From the NCBI GenBank assembly GCA_028564925.1, contig CM053026.1, positions 609,355,614-609,419,613 of the forward strand: a stretch of DNA of 64,000 bases. Direction: 5' to 3'. The position numbers and the translations under genes were made by a program. Below, in pieces: positions 1 through 10,146 of the stretch (its first letter is position 1; every line of letters begins with the position of its first letter). Under the pieces are notes generated by a model. That model was not told the DNA's origin. It saw only the letters and a program-made list of their open reading frames with translations, and made no database searches. Source of the stretch: Lithobates sylvaticus. Taxonomy: Eukaryota > Chordata > Amphibia > Anura > Ranidae.

Positions 1-293
1 CATTTATACAGCAATCAATGCTGTTTAAATGCATTGATTCCTGTATAAATGACAGTTGTAGTGAAGGGGTTAACCACTAGGGGGAGGGGTTATGGGCTGT
101 GACGTGTGTGTTTTTTTACATTAGGGGTCGGGGCTGACGTCTGATGTCATTGATCGGCACGACCCACGGGCAGGCATTTAAAGGGCCACGGCCGGGGTCA
201 CGGAGCTCCCTACCGGGTCGCGAGCGCGCCGCTGGTTTTGCCTGCCCGTGCCATTCTGCTGACGTATATATGCAGTGGGCGGTCGGAAAGCGG
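1..293. repeat. TTAA-flanked non-autonomous DNA element, cut by the window edge
   Basis: The right end reads AAGCGG followed by TTAA at 294-297. The wording (CTGTATAAATGACAGT near the left) recurs near 37140-37170 inside a second element that ends AAGTGG-TTAA. This suggests one family of TTAA-target elements (Kolobok or piggyBac-like). The left end lies outside the window. No coding frame is credible. Confidence 0.5.
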
Positions 294-297
294 TTAA

Positions 298-585
298 GGT
301 GCCAATTTTTTTTTTCAATAAACATTAATTTAACCAAAAATAGAAAATGTATTTATTACAGTATTATCTTTTATGGAGCCAAGTTGGTTCTGGAATTCTA
401 TTAGGTTTCATTGGTTATAATGCAATAAAAAGTTCCTATTCACAAAATGTCACTTCTGAGATATCTACCACTTTTGTAGGCTTTACAAATAGCATTTTGG
501 AGATAAAAAAATATATATTTTTGAAATGATTTGTCTGATAAACCTCAAATAAAAAAAAATTATATCCCTTAACAACTGTCAGACT
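298..585. other. Unannotated AT-rich stretch
   Basis: AT-rich sequence with short open frames only. I see no repeat end or gene here. Confidence 0.5.
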
Positions 586-588
586 TAA

Positions 589-645
589 GCCTCATACACA
601 CGATCGGACCGTGGACAGACTTTCCCGTGGATTTTTGTATTTGTA
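589..645 (+). repeat. Harbinger-type terminal fragment
   Basis: After a TAA at 586-588 comes GCCTCATACACACGATCGG. This is the same style of end (ATACACACG followed by CGGAC words) as the Harbinger elements at 700, 2277 and 4496. It fades after about 60 bases, so it is a broken end. Confidence 0.45.
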
Positions 646-1181
646 TTTGTTTTATAGTTGGTATTGCATACAATTTGACTAAGGGCCAAGTAAGACTAAT
701 GCCGCGTACACACGTGCGGACTTTTGCCGGCGGACTTAGTCCAGCGGACAATCCCGCCGGACTTTCCAGCTGGGTCCGCTGGACTTTCCGAGCGTGTGGA
801 CGTCTCCGGCGGATAATCCGCCGGCCAAAAGTCCGCGGGACTTTTGAAAATGAACGGACTTGCCCACACACGGAGCAGTCCGTTCATTTCGAACGTAACT
901 TCAGGTTACGTAGCTAGCGTAGGCAGTAAATGCCGCCGCGCTAGCTCCGTGACCTGGCATGGATTTAAAGGGACTCCCCACGCCGAAAAAATGGCGTGGG
1001 GGTTCCCCCCAAATCCATGTCAGACCCTCATCCGAGCACACAGCCTGGCAGGCCAGGAAAGGGGTGGTGGTGACCCCGCCCCCTTGCGATGTCACAGTCC
1101 CAGCATCCTCCGGGACTGTGACAACACAAGGGGGCGGGGTCACCATGTGACATGAGCATGTGACCCTGTCCCCCATGTCCC

Positions 1182-1189
1182 TATATAAG
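1182..1189 (+). promoter_or_regulatory. TATA box of the mini transcription unit in the first Harbinger-type element
   Basis: TATATAAG lies about 50 bases downstream of a GC box (GGGGCGGGGTCACC, from about 1130). A purine-rich GAAGAAG tract follows, with AATAAA at 1496-1501. The same order occurs three more times in the window (near 3360 minus, 27987 minus and 28106 plus). The Lys-rich open frame begins upstream of the expected start of transcription, so the RNA is probably non-coding. Confidence 0.5.
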
Positions 1190-1495
1190 TCCCAGCGCAG
1201 AGCGGCACAGGCATTCCGGGCAGAGACAGCGACGGGTCAACATCGGAAGAAGAAGAAGAAGAAGAACAAGAAGGACAAGAAGGACAAGAAGAAGAAGAAG
1301 GCGCCGGCGGCGCAGAAGACGACGACCGCCGCAAGAACAGAAGAGACTCCCGAAGGCGGATCGAGACCCCCAGACGATGGCGGCGACGGCGAAGAAGGTA
1401 GCCGGACTTCCCCCGCTCGGTAAAAGAGCTTGGTAAATGGCGGGGGAGTCCGGCGAGAAGACCCCCAAGACGGAAGAAGACCCCCGGAGCAGTGC

Positions 1496-1501
1496 AATAA
1501 A
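1496..1501 (+). terminator. Poly(A) signal AATAAA of the mini transcription unit
   Basis: AATAAA is followed by a T-rich and GT-rich downstream element (GTGTGTGTGTTTTTG). It would end a transcript of about 310 bases begun near the TATA box at 1182. Confidence 0.45.
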
Positions 1502-2276
1502 ATATTTTTTCAAAAGTGTGTGTGTTTTTGTACTTTACATTTTACACCTTGGGTGAATTGGTAGGGGTACATCGTACCCCATACTCATTCACATAGGGTG
1601 GGGGGCCGGTATCTGAGGGCCCCCTTATTAAAGGGGGCTCCCAGATTCCGATAAGCCCCCGCCCGCAGACCCCGACAACCAACGGCCAGGGTTGTTGGGA
1701 AGAGGCCCTTGTCCTCATCAACATGGGGACAAGGTGCTTTGGGGTGGGGGGGCGCACGGCCCCCCTTTCCCCAGGGCACCCCCCATGTTGAGGGCACGCG
1801 GCCTGGTACGCTCAGGAGGGGGGGGGCGCTCGTTCGTCCCCACCCCTTTCCTGGCCTGCCAGGCTGCGCGCTCGGATAAGGGTCTGACATGGATTTGGGG
1901 GGAACCCCCACGCCGTTTTTCGGCGTGGGAGTCCTTTTAAATCCATGCCAGCTTACGGAGCTAGTGCGGCGGCATTTACTGCCTACGCTAGCTACGTAAC
2001 CTGAAGTCACGTGCTAAATGAACGGACTTGTCGATGAGCGGCAAGTCCGTTAATTTCAAAAGTCCCGCGGACTTGCCTACTAACGGCGGGATTGTCCGCC
2101 GGACTGCCAAGTCCACGGATAATTTTAAAACCAAACTTAAAACTTTGGCGCCAAAAAGTCCGCCGGACTTTGGCGCCAAAAAGTCCGCCGGCGCCCACAC
2201 ACGAGGGGATTATCCGCTGGACTTCAGTCCAGAGGATAATCCCGCGGGATAGTCCCTTCGTGTGTACGCGGCATAA

Positions 2277-3478
2277 GGCCGTATACACACGAGCAAACTT
2301 TCCCGCGGGATTGTCCGCCGTACAATCCGCCCGTGTGTGGGCTCCCGCTGACTTTTTTCTCCCAAAAGTCCGGTGGACTAAGTTTTAAGTTCAGACTTAA
2401 AATTGTCCGCTGGACTCGGCAGTCCGGCGGACAATCCCGCCGTCTGTGTGCTAGTCCGCGGGACTTTTGAAATGAACGGACTTGCCTCGCACACGGAGGA
2501 AATTCCGTTCATTTTGAACGTGACTCCAGGTAGACGGGACTAGCAAAGGCAGTGAATGCCGCCGTGCTTGCCCCATCACCTGGTATGGATTTAAAGGGGA
2601 ATCCCTACGCCGAAAAAAACGGCGTGGGGCTCCCCCCAAATCCATCTCAGACCCTTATCCGAGCACACAGCCCGGCCGGTCAGGAAAGGGGGTGGGAACG
2701 AGCGAGCGCCCCCCCCCCTCCTGAGCCGTACCAGGCCGGTGCCCTCAACATGGGGGGTGCCCTGGGGAAAGGGGGCCCTGCGGCCCCCCCCCCCAAAGCA
2801 CCTTGTCCCCATGTTGATGAGGACAAGGGCCTCTTCCCGACAACCCTGGCCGTTGGTTGTCGGGGTCTGCAGGCGGAGGGCTTATCGGAATCTGGGAGCC
2901 CCCTTTAATAAGGGGGCCTCCAGATCCCGGCCCCCCACCCTATGTGAATGAGTATGGGGAAGGATGTACCCCTACCCATTCACCTAAGGAAAAAAGTGTA
3001 AATAAAAATAAAAACAACACAATTTTTTAAAAATATTTTATTGCACAGCTTCGGGGGTCTTCTTCCGTCTTGGGGGGTCTTCTCGCCGGACTCCTCCGCT
3101 ATCTTCTGCTCTTTTACCTAGCCCTTTCACTAGCGGAAGAGCCCGGCTTTCTTCTTCGTCACCACCGTTGTCTGGGGGTCTTGTTCCGACTTCGGGGGTC
3201 TCTTCTGTTCTTGCCGTTGGCCGGGGCTTCTGTTGTCGCTGTCACCGCCGCCGCCGCCTTCTGCTTCTGCTTCTGCTTGTTGTTCTTCTTTCTTCATCCG
3301 ATGTTGACACGACACTTTCTCTGGCCGGAATGGCAGAGACGCGCTGTGATGTGACTTATATAGGGACAAGGGGCGGGTCACATGCTCATGTCACATGGTG
3401 ACCCCGCCCCCATATGATGTCACAGGCCCAGAGGATGCTGGGACTGTGACATCATATGTGGGCGGGGGTCACCATTTG
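2277..3478. mobile_element. Second Harbinger-type element, abutting the first, right end missing
   Basis: It begins GGCCGTATACACACGAG directly after the TAA at 2274-2276 shared with the first element. It carries the same inner module in opposite orientation: a GC box, a TATA box (3355-3362, read on the minus strand), a purine-rich tract and a poly(A) signal (3037-3042, minus). No matching right terminal repeat is seen before LINE sequence starts near 3480, so the right end is probably lost. Confidence 0.6.
3355..3362 (-). promoter_or_regulatory. TATA box of the second mini transcription unit
   Basis: Read on the minus strand, TATATAAG lies downstream of the GC-rich GGGGCGGGGTCACC module near 3395-3410. 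It is upstream of a purine-rich tract and an AATAAA at 3042-3037. It mirrors the unit at 1182-1501. Confidence 0.45.
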
Positions 3479-3481
3479 CCA

Positions 3482-4240
3482 CTAAGTCCACACCCCTAGC
3501 GGGGAGACCTTCAGTGTAGCATAAAGCAGGTGAGAGTAAATCTCGCACATCAAGCCCTTCAGGCCCTGGGACCTCAAAATTACTATCATTAGGTAGTTAG
3601 AGAAGTTACTGCTCGTACTACCAAATTGTGCATGACGGAGCTGGAGGTATCTATAAAAGTTTGTATGAGACAGCTCATCTTTACCTTGCATATCTACAAA
3701 TGAATACATAACATTGTTTTCATACACATCAGCTAGGTTATGTATACCCTTGTGCTCCCAGAAGCGGTAGTCTGTCTATTGAGTCAAGCGTGGGAACATT
3801 GGATTCCTCCACAGTGGAAGGGCCAAATTTATATTCGCAAACTTATCTATTTGTTTAGTCTCCTGCCACACTGCGCGAGCAAGGGTCAATATCGGTATGC
3901 TTCTCTGAGGCAGCTGAGATACAGGTGTCCCAAGGCTATTAAAAGATTGTACATTTTCAGTACCTACGCCAAATGGGATTCCACCTCTATTAGTGTAGTA
4001 GGGACAACCCAATTAAACAGATGTTGAAGTTGGCCGGCAAGTTAGTATAGGTACAAATTAGGCAATGCCATACCAGCCTTAGCCTTGGGCCTCTACAGAA
4101 TGGTTAGCTTTATGAAATTTGAGCTGGGCACATATATCTGCATTATGTTCTTATCTCTATTCAAAGCACTATGTCCCATAGCTTTCTCCTGCCCCATTCT
4201 TCTGCTATCAGCCTGATAACTCCTGACAATTTTTTTGACA
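3482..4240 (-). pseudogene. L1/Tx1-type LINE fragment, C-terminal part of ORF2
   Basis: Minus-strand frames read like the region after the reverse transcriptase of L1-clade LINEs. One piece has PLWRNP followed by MFPRLTQ (about 3780). Another has FYRYLQLRHA (about 3630-3660), the usual YLQLR motif. A third frame near 4030-4090 reads GGMALPNLYLY. The pieces lie in different frames, so the copy is decayed. Neither the reverse transcriptase core nor the 5' half is present. Confidence 0.65.
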
Positions 4241-4492
4241 CAGGAGATAAAAGCAGCCTGAGTTTTGTGTTGGGGAGGATACTATAAATAGATTAGCAGA
4301 GTGCTGAATGATTGAACAAACAGATCTGAAACTCTTTACCTATGAGGAGAGGGGGTATGTGCCTTTCCTCCAATCAGCTGTCTTGGCTGTATACCCAGGC
4401 TTCAGTGCAGTGCTAATCAGGAAGAGAAAATCTCCTAACACAATCTGAACTTTCTAAAGAATATGTAAAGCTGATGGCAGCACAAATACATG
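4241..4492. other. Unannotated stretch before the large Harbinger element
   Basis: I recognise nothing here. It may be part of the flanking LINE's 5' side or unrelated spacer. Confidence 0.4.
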
Positions 4493-4495
4493 TAA

Positions 4496-4740
4496 AGCCC
4501 CATACACACGGTCGGATTTTCCGATGGATTCTGTCCTATCGGACAATGTTGTCGGAAATTCCGACCGTGTGTAGGCACCATCGGACATTTTCCATCGGAT
4601 TGTCCGACGGACAAAGTTTTATCTCCTGCTCTCAAATTTTCCGACAACAAAGTCCGATCACACAAATTCCGATCGTGTGTAGCGAATTCCGATGGACAAA
4701 GTGCTACGCATGCTCAGAAGAAATTCTGTGACGGAAGCGC
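4496..4740. repeat. Left terminal and subterminal repeats of the Harbinger transposon
   Basis: The terminal word ATACACACGGTCGGA recurs in direct and inverted form (for example CCGACCGTGTGTAGG near 4560 and CCGATCGTGTGTAGC near 4670). Such clustered subterminal repeats are probable binding sites for the Myb-like and transposase proteins. That role is inferred from the superfamily. Confidence 0.55.
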
Positions 4741-5524
4741 TCGGTCAGGTAAAACTACCGTTCCTAATCGACCCAGCACATTCGTCACGCTGCAATGTTA
4801 AAATGTCTTTAATGCAGCGCATTCTCTTTTTCTTTACAATGCAAGAAGAATGACATGTTTTAGCTGCTCCTATTCACACTCACTTCTCACAAACTTATTT
4901 ATTTATTCTTTTTCAGGATTTATTGGCTAGATGTTTATTTTTCGTCAGATGGTCAAAGAATGTTTGTTATATTTTTTGGATGATTTATCATTTTTTATTT
5001 TTTGTTTGAAATACATATTTTCTGTTTTTTTTTTTTTTGATTTTTGAGGGGGGTTGTGTGTCTCAACTTAGCAAAACAACATTATTATCATTTGTATTTG
5101 TTGCCTAAATTTACTCGGAGGTTGTTTGTTGTTGGTGCACCTTGTTAATTGGACTTTCTGATTTATGAAATGTACCTGCCTACTCACAAATATACTGTCA
5201 TTGTAGAAAAGTCAAACACATAGGCAATGATTTTTTCAAATCAAAAATACCTTTATTTAGGTCTCAGCAACAAACCAAAGAGGAACGCAGCGATGGAGAA
5301 ACTTGGGGAATCAGCAAAGACTTGGACACACACGGCAAACATAATTTTTTAAGCTTCAAAAATTGGTGGCCTGAGGAGTACGTATCTTAATAATAAGGGA
5401 GTGCTATCTGGTCCTGAAGTCCAAAACATCCAGAACTGCAGCAGATGCCATCTAGGTCCCCAGGCTCTGGTACTACGAGAGGCTCCATCTTCTCTCAGAC
5501 CAGACTGAATCCAGGTCGTCACTC

Positions 5525-6701
5525 TCAGGTCTTCCTTGCACGCTTCCTTCCACGCTGTGGTGCTGGTGGGGTGGCAGAAAGAGGAGGAGGAGGCGGAGCA
5601 TGGTCACTATCACAAACATGTGTGAGTGTGGTCATCCCCCCAGCCATCCCCTTATTTAGGACCTTGAGGATGACATCCTCACATATGCTGCGTTGCCCCG
5701 CCTCCATATCCTTCATTTTAGTGGCAACCAAGGAGCCAAAGGCCTCCTCGTAGGTGGGTGTGGCATGTAGGGAGGCTGAAGCCTCTCTGATCAGCCGGAG
5801 CGCTGACTCTCCCACCTCACCCCCCCATCTCGCCCTTTTGTAGGGAAGGCGGAGGGGAGGGACTTGGGAGACAGTCAGGCTCCTACGCCTACCCCCCTCT
5901 TGGCTGCCACTACCCACCTCTTGGCTGCCACTAACCCCTGCCTCCTCTTGACTGCCACATTCCACAGCCAACTCCTGGCTGAGGTCTTCCTGTGTATGAA
6001 AAAGGGACATAGTTTGAGTTATTTGTTCATCAAACACACACAATTTTCATCTATTGACTGTTGCAAAATGTTTACAAATAGAAAACCATATAATTCTCAG
6101 CCCTGCAGTTTATATTCTTGCACCAAATGTCTCCAACACTACTGTCCGTTGATATGTCAAACACGTTAGGAACTAAGCAATTGGGGATCCTGAATTAAGT
6201 GAACATCATTCCTTTTTCACAAAAATGGGTACAAAACTACTATACCTGGCTCAAGCTGGGCTCCTCCACCTCTTCCAGACTGGAAGGCCCAGGTTGCTCC
6301 TCGGAAGCCTCATCAGGGGTGGCCTGCGTGGAAGGACGCGTGCAAGGAAGAGTCGAGAGTGACTCCCTGACATCAGCCTGGTCTTTGAGAAAATGGAGCC
6401 TGTCATAGTACCAGAGCTTGGGGACATGGACCTGATCTGCTGCAGCTCCAGATGCTTGGGACTTCAGGACCTTATTGCGCTCCCTGAAATAGGTACTCCT
6501 CAGGCTGCCAATTTTGAGTCTTAACTTCTCCACGGTTGCCGTGGGCATCCTTGGCTTTACAAATTCCACAAGTTTCTTCATGGCTGCGTACCTCTTTGGT
6601 TTGTTGCTGTAATCGGGGTGTTTTGCCTGCCATAAAAAGGTAATTTCTCTGTACTTGTCAATGAAGAGGGGGAGAAAACTCACATCGTTGAACCCCTCCA
6701 T
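5525..6701 (-). CDS. MADF-domain accessory protein of the Harbinger transposon (two exons)
   Basis: Exon 1 is 6701-6246 and begins MEGFNDVSFLPLFIDKYREI. This is a MADF (Myb/SANT-like) DNA-binding domain with the KRYAAMKKLVEFV and LRLKIGSLRSTYFRERNKV helices. It ends CAG with a GT donor at 6245. Exon 2 is 5989-5525, after a pyrimidine-rich acceptor ending ACACAG. Both sides are phase 0. The C-terminal part has an acidic and Ser-rich linker, then a helix (about YEEAFGSLVATKMKDMEAGQ) that resembles the BESS-type oligomerisation region of MADF proteins. A splice acceptor lies just upstream of the chosen ATG, so a 5' untranslated exon probably starts near 6830-6900. Its role is inferred: binding the element's ends or carrying the transposase to the nucleus. 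The frame is open throughout. Confidence 0.7.
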
Positions 6702-6744
6702 ATTCTCTGCAAGACACAACACCACACAAAACACTATAAACAAT

Positions 6745-7012
6745 GTCAGGCTAAACTCTCCTAATCTTCTCCATAAAGAAGCCTCAAGGTCTAATCAGTC
6801 TAGGCTAGTTAGGTACCAAGTTCAAATTGTACCTTCGTTCTAGCGATCGTCTCGTGCGTGAGCTTTCTCTCCCCTCGTCTCGCAGATCGTCGCTACGACA
6901 CAGGCGTGTGACGTTTTATATACAGTGCGCATGCGTCAAACTCCGCCCACCCCTGACGATCTTTCTCGTCTATTCCCCACCCCTTCTCTTTACGGCGCAG
7001 TGGGGAGAGCAC
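6745..7012. promoter_or_regulatory. Shared divergent promoter region between the MADF and Myb genes
   Basis: Only about 310 bases separate the two divergent start codons. The plus-side gene has TATATA at 6917-6922 with a TGACGT (CRE-like) word just upstream at 6908-6913, about 90 bases before its ATG. The region is GC-rich with CGATCGTC words. The minus-side start is less clear because that gene seems to have a 5' untranslated exon. Divergent transcription is inferred from the gene order. Confidence 0.45.
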
Positions 7013-8356
7013 ATGGCGGGGACACAGCAGGTGCGCCCTAAATATTACAGCAACGAGGAGGAGGACGAGGAAAGGCCAGAGGCAGAAATGTCCCGATCCC
7101 GGAGGCTGAAATTTAAGGCCTCCAATATGTCTTTTGGAGAAATGTTGGAGATGGTGGACATATTGAAGAGGAGCGACTATGATGGGAAGTATGGGCCTTA
7201 CCTCAACCCAAATGTCAGAAAGGCCAAGATCATGTCTAAAGTTGTGAGGAGGCTGTACAATAATTTTGGGGTACAACGATCCAAGGAACAACTGAGGAAA
7301 CGCTGGTCAGACCTGAAACTGAGGGAGCCCGATCAGTACAGAAAGATCAAGCGAGTTCTTCAAAAAAGTAAGTAGTTGTGTTTTGTGTTTGATTTCTTGC
7401 TTGCATACTGCTCCATGTGGTTGGATTTTTCAATGTTGTACCTTTGAAAATGGCCACTTTCATGTTCGTCTGTGCATTCGATCGTACTCAACCTCGATCT
7501 TTCTGCCACTGTCATGTTCGTGTGTGTGGTCCATTCGATCGTACTCAACCTCGATCGTTCGGCCACTTATAATACAAGGTTTGAAGTTTTTAGTGAAAGG
7601 AAGTTTGTTTTCAATAGAGATGTCATCAAGAATGTAAAGCAAATTTATTCAATGTAAAGGAGAGGTCACTCAGTAGCTGTTTACCCATCTGGACTCTAGA
7701 GCACTAGTGCTGGGACACCCAAACCCCCTTTTTATTATGCTGTTCCACACATGTGCTCCAGTGGATACTAGAGGGGTGTCTCCATCAGACAAACTTCAAC
7801 CAAAAAGGTAGTAAGTTTAGCACCTTTACAAAGTGACTACATTCATGTTGTTGTCATTTGAAACTGGCCACCCAAAAATATTGTTCCTCGCTTCCAAGCA
7901 ATGTTTGACTTTTCCTATTTCTGCCCTCAATAGATTGTTGTGCTAAATCTTCCTTTTGTACATTCTCATAGGGGAGCGAAGACTCGGGACGTCTGAGGAC
8001 ACCAGGAAACCCACACCTTCCAAAGAAGGGGAAATACCAGAAGCAAAGGAGGAGGAGGAGGAAGGAGAGATCATCGAACTTGGAGAACTTGTCACCACAA
8101 CAGGTGAGTGTGGGAGAACACAGCTACTGGTAAGCTAATCAATGTATGCCTGCCTCATTTCCAAGAGACATTTTTTTTTGTGTTTTTAGGTGATGTGGAT
8201 GTTGTGGAAGAAGAATCACACTTTACCACTGAAAGTGCACACGTACTCATCGGGGAGATAATGGTCTGCAATCGAGATCTAGATGAGATCAAGAAAAACA
8301 TCAATGATGTTCAACAAAAACTGAAGAACATCATTGATGTTTTAGGTAAAATCTGA
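7013..8356 (+). CDS. Myb/SANT-like DNA-binding accessory protein of the Harbinger transposon (three exons)
   Basis: Exons are 7013-7367, 7972-8103 and 8190-8356. Donors are GTAAGT and GTGAGT, and both acceptors end in TAG after T-rich tracts. All junctions are phase 1, which supports the model. The N-terminus starts MAGTQQVRPKYYSNEEEDEE. Residues of about 35-118 form a Myb/SANT-like domain (MSFGEMLEMVDILKR, then SKEQLRKRWSDLKLREP). The middle exon is acidic (an EEEEEGEIIELGELV stretch). The last exon has a heptad-like helix (DLDEIKKNINDVQQKLKNII) that may form a coiled coil. In this superfamily such proteins bind the transposon ends and help the transposase enter the nucleus. The start was chosen for its distance from the TATA box; the frame is open further upstream. 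Confidence 0.75.
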
Positions 8357-8476
8357 AAACGCACAAAGTCATTATCACACATTTGTGGCTGTTTGTGACA
8401 ACATTTGAAACTTAAGAACTGTGGCAAATTTGGAAGATGCACACATGAGTCAACATGTGTCAACATGTGCTAGCTC

Positions 8477-8592
8477 CCATCATGGTGGATGAATGACAAT
8501 GTTTTGGGGGTGCAACCACTTTACTAACTACTAAAGTGGGTGTGGTGAAGGGGTTGCACCCCCAAAACACGTCCATTGATCCCCGTGATGGG
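8477..8592. repeat. Small hairpin (inverted repeat) downstream of the Myb gene
   Basis: TTTTGGGGGTGCAACC at 8502-8517 pairs with 8552-8567, and CCCATCA at 8477 pairs with TGATGGG near 8586-8592. It could be a short fold-back insertion or a processing signal. Its function is unknown. Confidence 0.5.
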
Positions 8593-9396
8593 AAATTGCA
8601 CTTTTGAACATTCTAGGCATGTGTTTTACCATCTAATGTCCATTTTGAGACCCAAATTGTGTGCATGTTCTAAATTTCCAGTTTCCAGGGGTGACCCCCC
8701 ATGTGATGAAGGCAAGATCAAACACACTTTGAACATATAGTCATGTCTGATCTTGTCTTCACTTTAGAAAGTTGAACTTTGCAAGTTCCTATGTTCAGTC
8801 TGTTCTGTTTTGCTCCATGCCTGGTTTTAACAAATGCGTAATGTTAGTAAACAATGTTCGAAAGAACTTTTTGAATTGAAAAAATGTGTGGCTTCCTTCT
8901 TTAAAAACACAAAAGCATTATTTATGGCAAAAGTAAAGGATTTGGGGGCAATGGGTGTTATTTACTAAAGGCTATTCCAGTTTGCACTGCAAGTGTATTT
9001 TCCAGGGCACTTTTGCAGTGCACTTGTAGTGCATAGTGGATTTGGCTTATGTAAATGACACCCACAGTGCTTTGTACGAAAACACGTAGCACACCATTTT
9101 TGTGAATACACACATTTCTGTCATGGTGATGAAAAGGAGTATTTTGGGTGTCAGTTATGCACTACAAACCTTCTCTAGACAAAAGATTAGGTATCACACA
9201 CACAACATGAGAAGATTCTTTTTGGGAAGAAGAGACTGTTACCTCCTTTTGCCCAGAAAGTGCATTCACACTGTTGAAGCTAAAGGGCAAAAATTACAAT
9301 CACAAATAAGCTAGAATACACCTAGAAAAAACACAAGCAGGAAATGACAAGAAATCATAGGTCTGGTTAAAAAATATATTTATTAAAAAATGCCTC
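8593..9396. other. Spacer between the convergent Myb and transposase genes
   Basis: No coding signal. The stretch 8950-9080 resembles dispersed frog repeat wording (TTTGCAGTGCACTTG and similar) but I cannot name a family. Confidence 0.4.
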
Positions 9397-10146
9397 TCAC
9401 ACATCGTCAGGCAGAGCAATGGCCCCCCTACCCACAAAGTAGTTCATATATTGCTCGCGGGCATTTAGAGGGGGCAAGCCTGGATGTGCCGCTTGAAGGG
9501 CTGTGAGGTCGGCATTGGAAGGCCCGTCCACATCTGGGCCAACGGGCACCACATAGTTGCTGTTATGTCTTTTCAAAAAGTTGTGCAATATGCAGCAGGC
9601 AAGAACTATGTGGTTCAGTTTGTATTCCACCAAGTTAATAGCCGTCAAAAACAGGCGGAAGCGCCTGGCCAGGATCCCGAAGGTGTTCTCAACCACTCTG
9701 CGGGCTCTCGACAGCCTGTAATTGAAGACCCTCTGGTCTGGGGTGAGGGTCCTCATCGGGAAGGGCCTCATCAGATGGGGAGTCAACGCAAACGCTTCAT
9801 CTGCGACAAAGACGAAGGGGAGTTCTTCAGCATTCTCCTCTGGAGGTGGCAAGCAAAGACTGCCACTCTGGAGACGCCAGTAGAACTCCGTGTGCGCAAT
9901 GGCACCACCATCCGAGATCCGGCCGTTCATCCCCATGTCCACATACAAAAACTCGTATGTCGCCGACACCACCGCCAACATCACTACACTATTAAACCCC
10001 TTGTAATTATAATAGTAGGATCCCGAGTTGGGGGGTGGGACGATGCGGACGTGTTTCCGATCAATTGCACCTCCGCAGTTAGGAAAGTCCCAACGGCTGG
10101 CAAAGTGGGAGGCCACAGTCTGCCATTCCTCTGGCGTGGAAGGGAA
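9397..10146 (-). CDS. HARBI1-like PIF/Harbinger transposase, catalytic exon (5' exon missing)
   Basis: This 249-residue exon follows a strong acceptor (T-rich tract ending CCACAG) and is open to its stop. It has the DDE_Tnp_4 pattern: GAIDRKHVRI (first Asp), YVDMGMNGRISDGG, FVADEAFALTPHLM (second Asp) and RLSRARRVVENTFGIL (Glu). The family cuts and pastes DNA into TWA targets. Full-length relatives are about 350 residues and begin with a helical N-terminal region. That part should lie upstream on the minus strand, but 10147-10640 holds only intron-like sequence and then an unrelated repeat begins. The copy therefore lacks its first exon and is probably not active. Confidence 0.75.
   Translation of the reverse strand, partial: FPSTPEEWQTVASHFASRWDFPNCGGAIDRKHVRIVPPPNSGSYYYNYKGFNSVVMLAVVSATYEFLYVDMGMNGRISDGGAIAHTEFYWRLQSGSLCLPPPEENAEELPFVFVADEAFALTPHLMRPFPMRTLTPDQRVFNYRLSRARRVVENTFGILARRFRLFLTAINLVEYKLNHIVLACCILHNFLKRHNSNYVVPVGPDVDGPSNADLTALQAAHPGLPPLNAREQYMNYFVGRGAIALPDDV

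Larger units (their letters stand above)
700..2273. mobile_element. Non-autonomous PIF/Harbinger-type element with TAA target duplication
   Basis: The ends are TGCCGCGTACACACG and its reverse complement (ending at 2273), flanked by TAA at 697-699 and 2274-2276. The PIF/Harbinger superfamily makes a 3 bp duplication of this kind. Inside lie many GTCCGC/GCGGAC subterminal words. An inner inverted repeat pairs 903-990 with about 1929-2000, so the whole element folds back. The middle holds a short promoter-to-poly(A) unit on the plus strand. No transposase is encoded, so movement would depend on one supplied in trans. Confidence 0.8.

Noticed and set aside
1160-1423. Lys-rich small protein in the first Harbinger-type element
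   Set aside because: The frame starts upstream of the TATA box, is made of a GAAGAAG tract, and is not conserved in the sister unit near 3130-3381.
7460-7657. Short frames built on ATTCGATCGTACTCAACCTCG repeats
   Set aside because: They lie in the first intron of the Myb-like gene and stem from a two-copy repeat.
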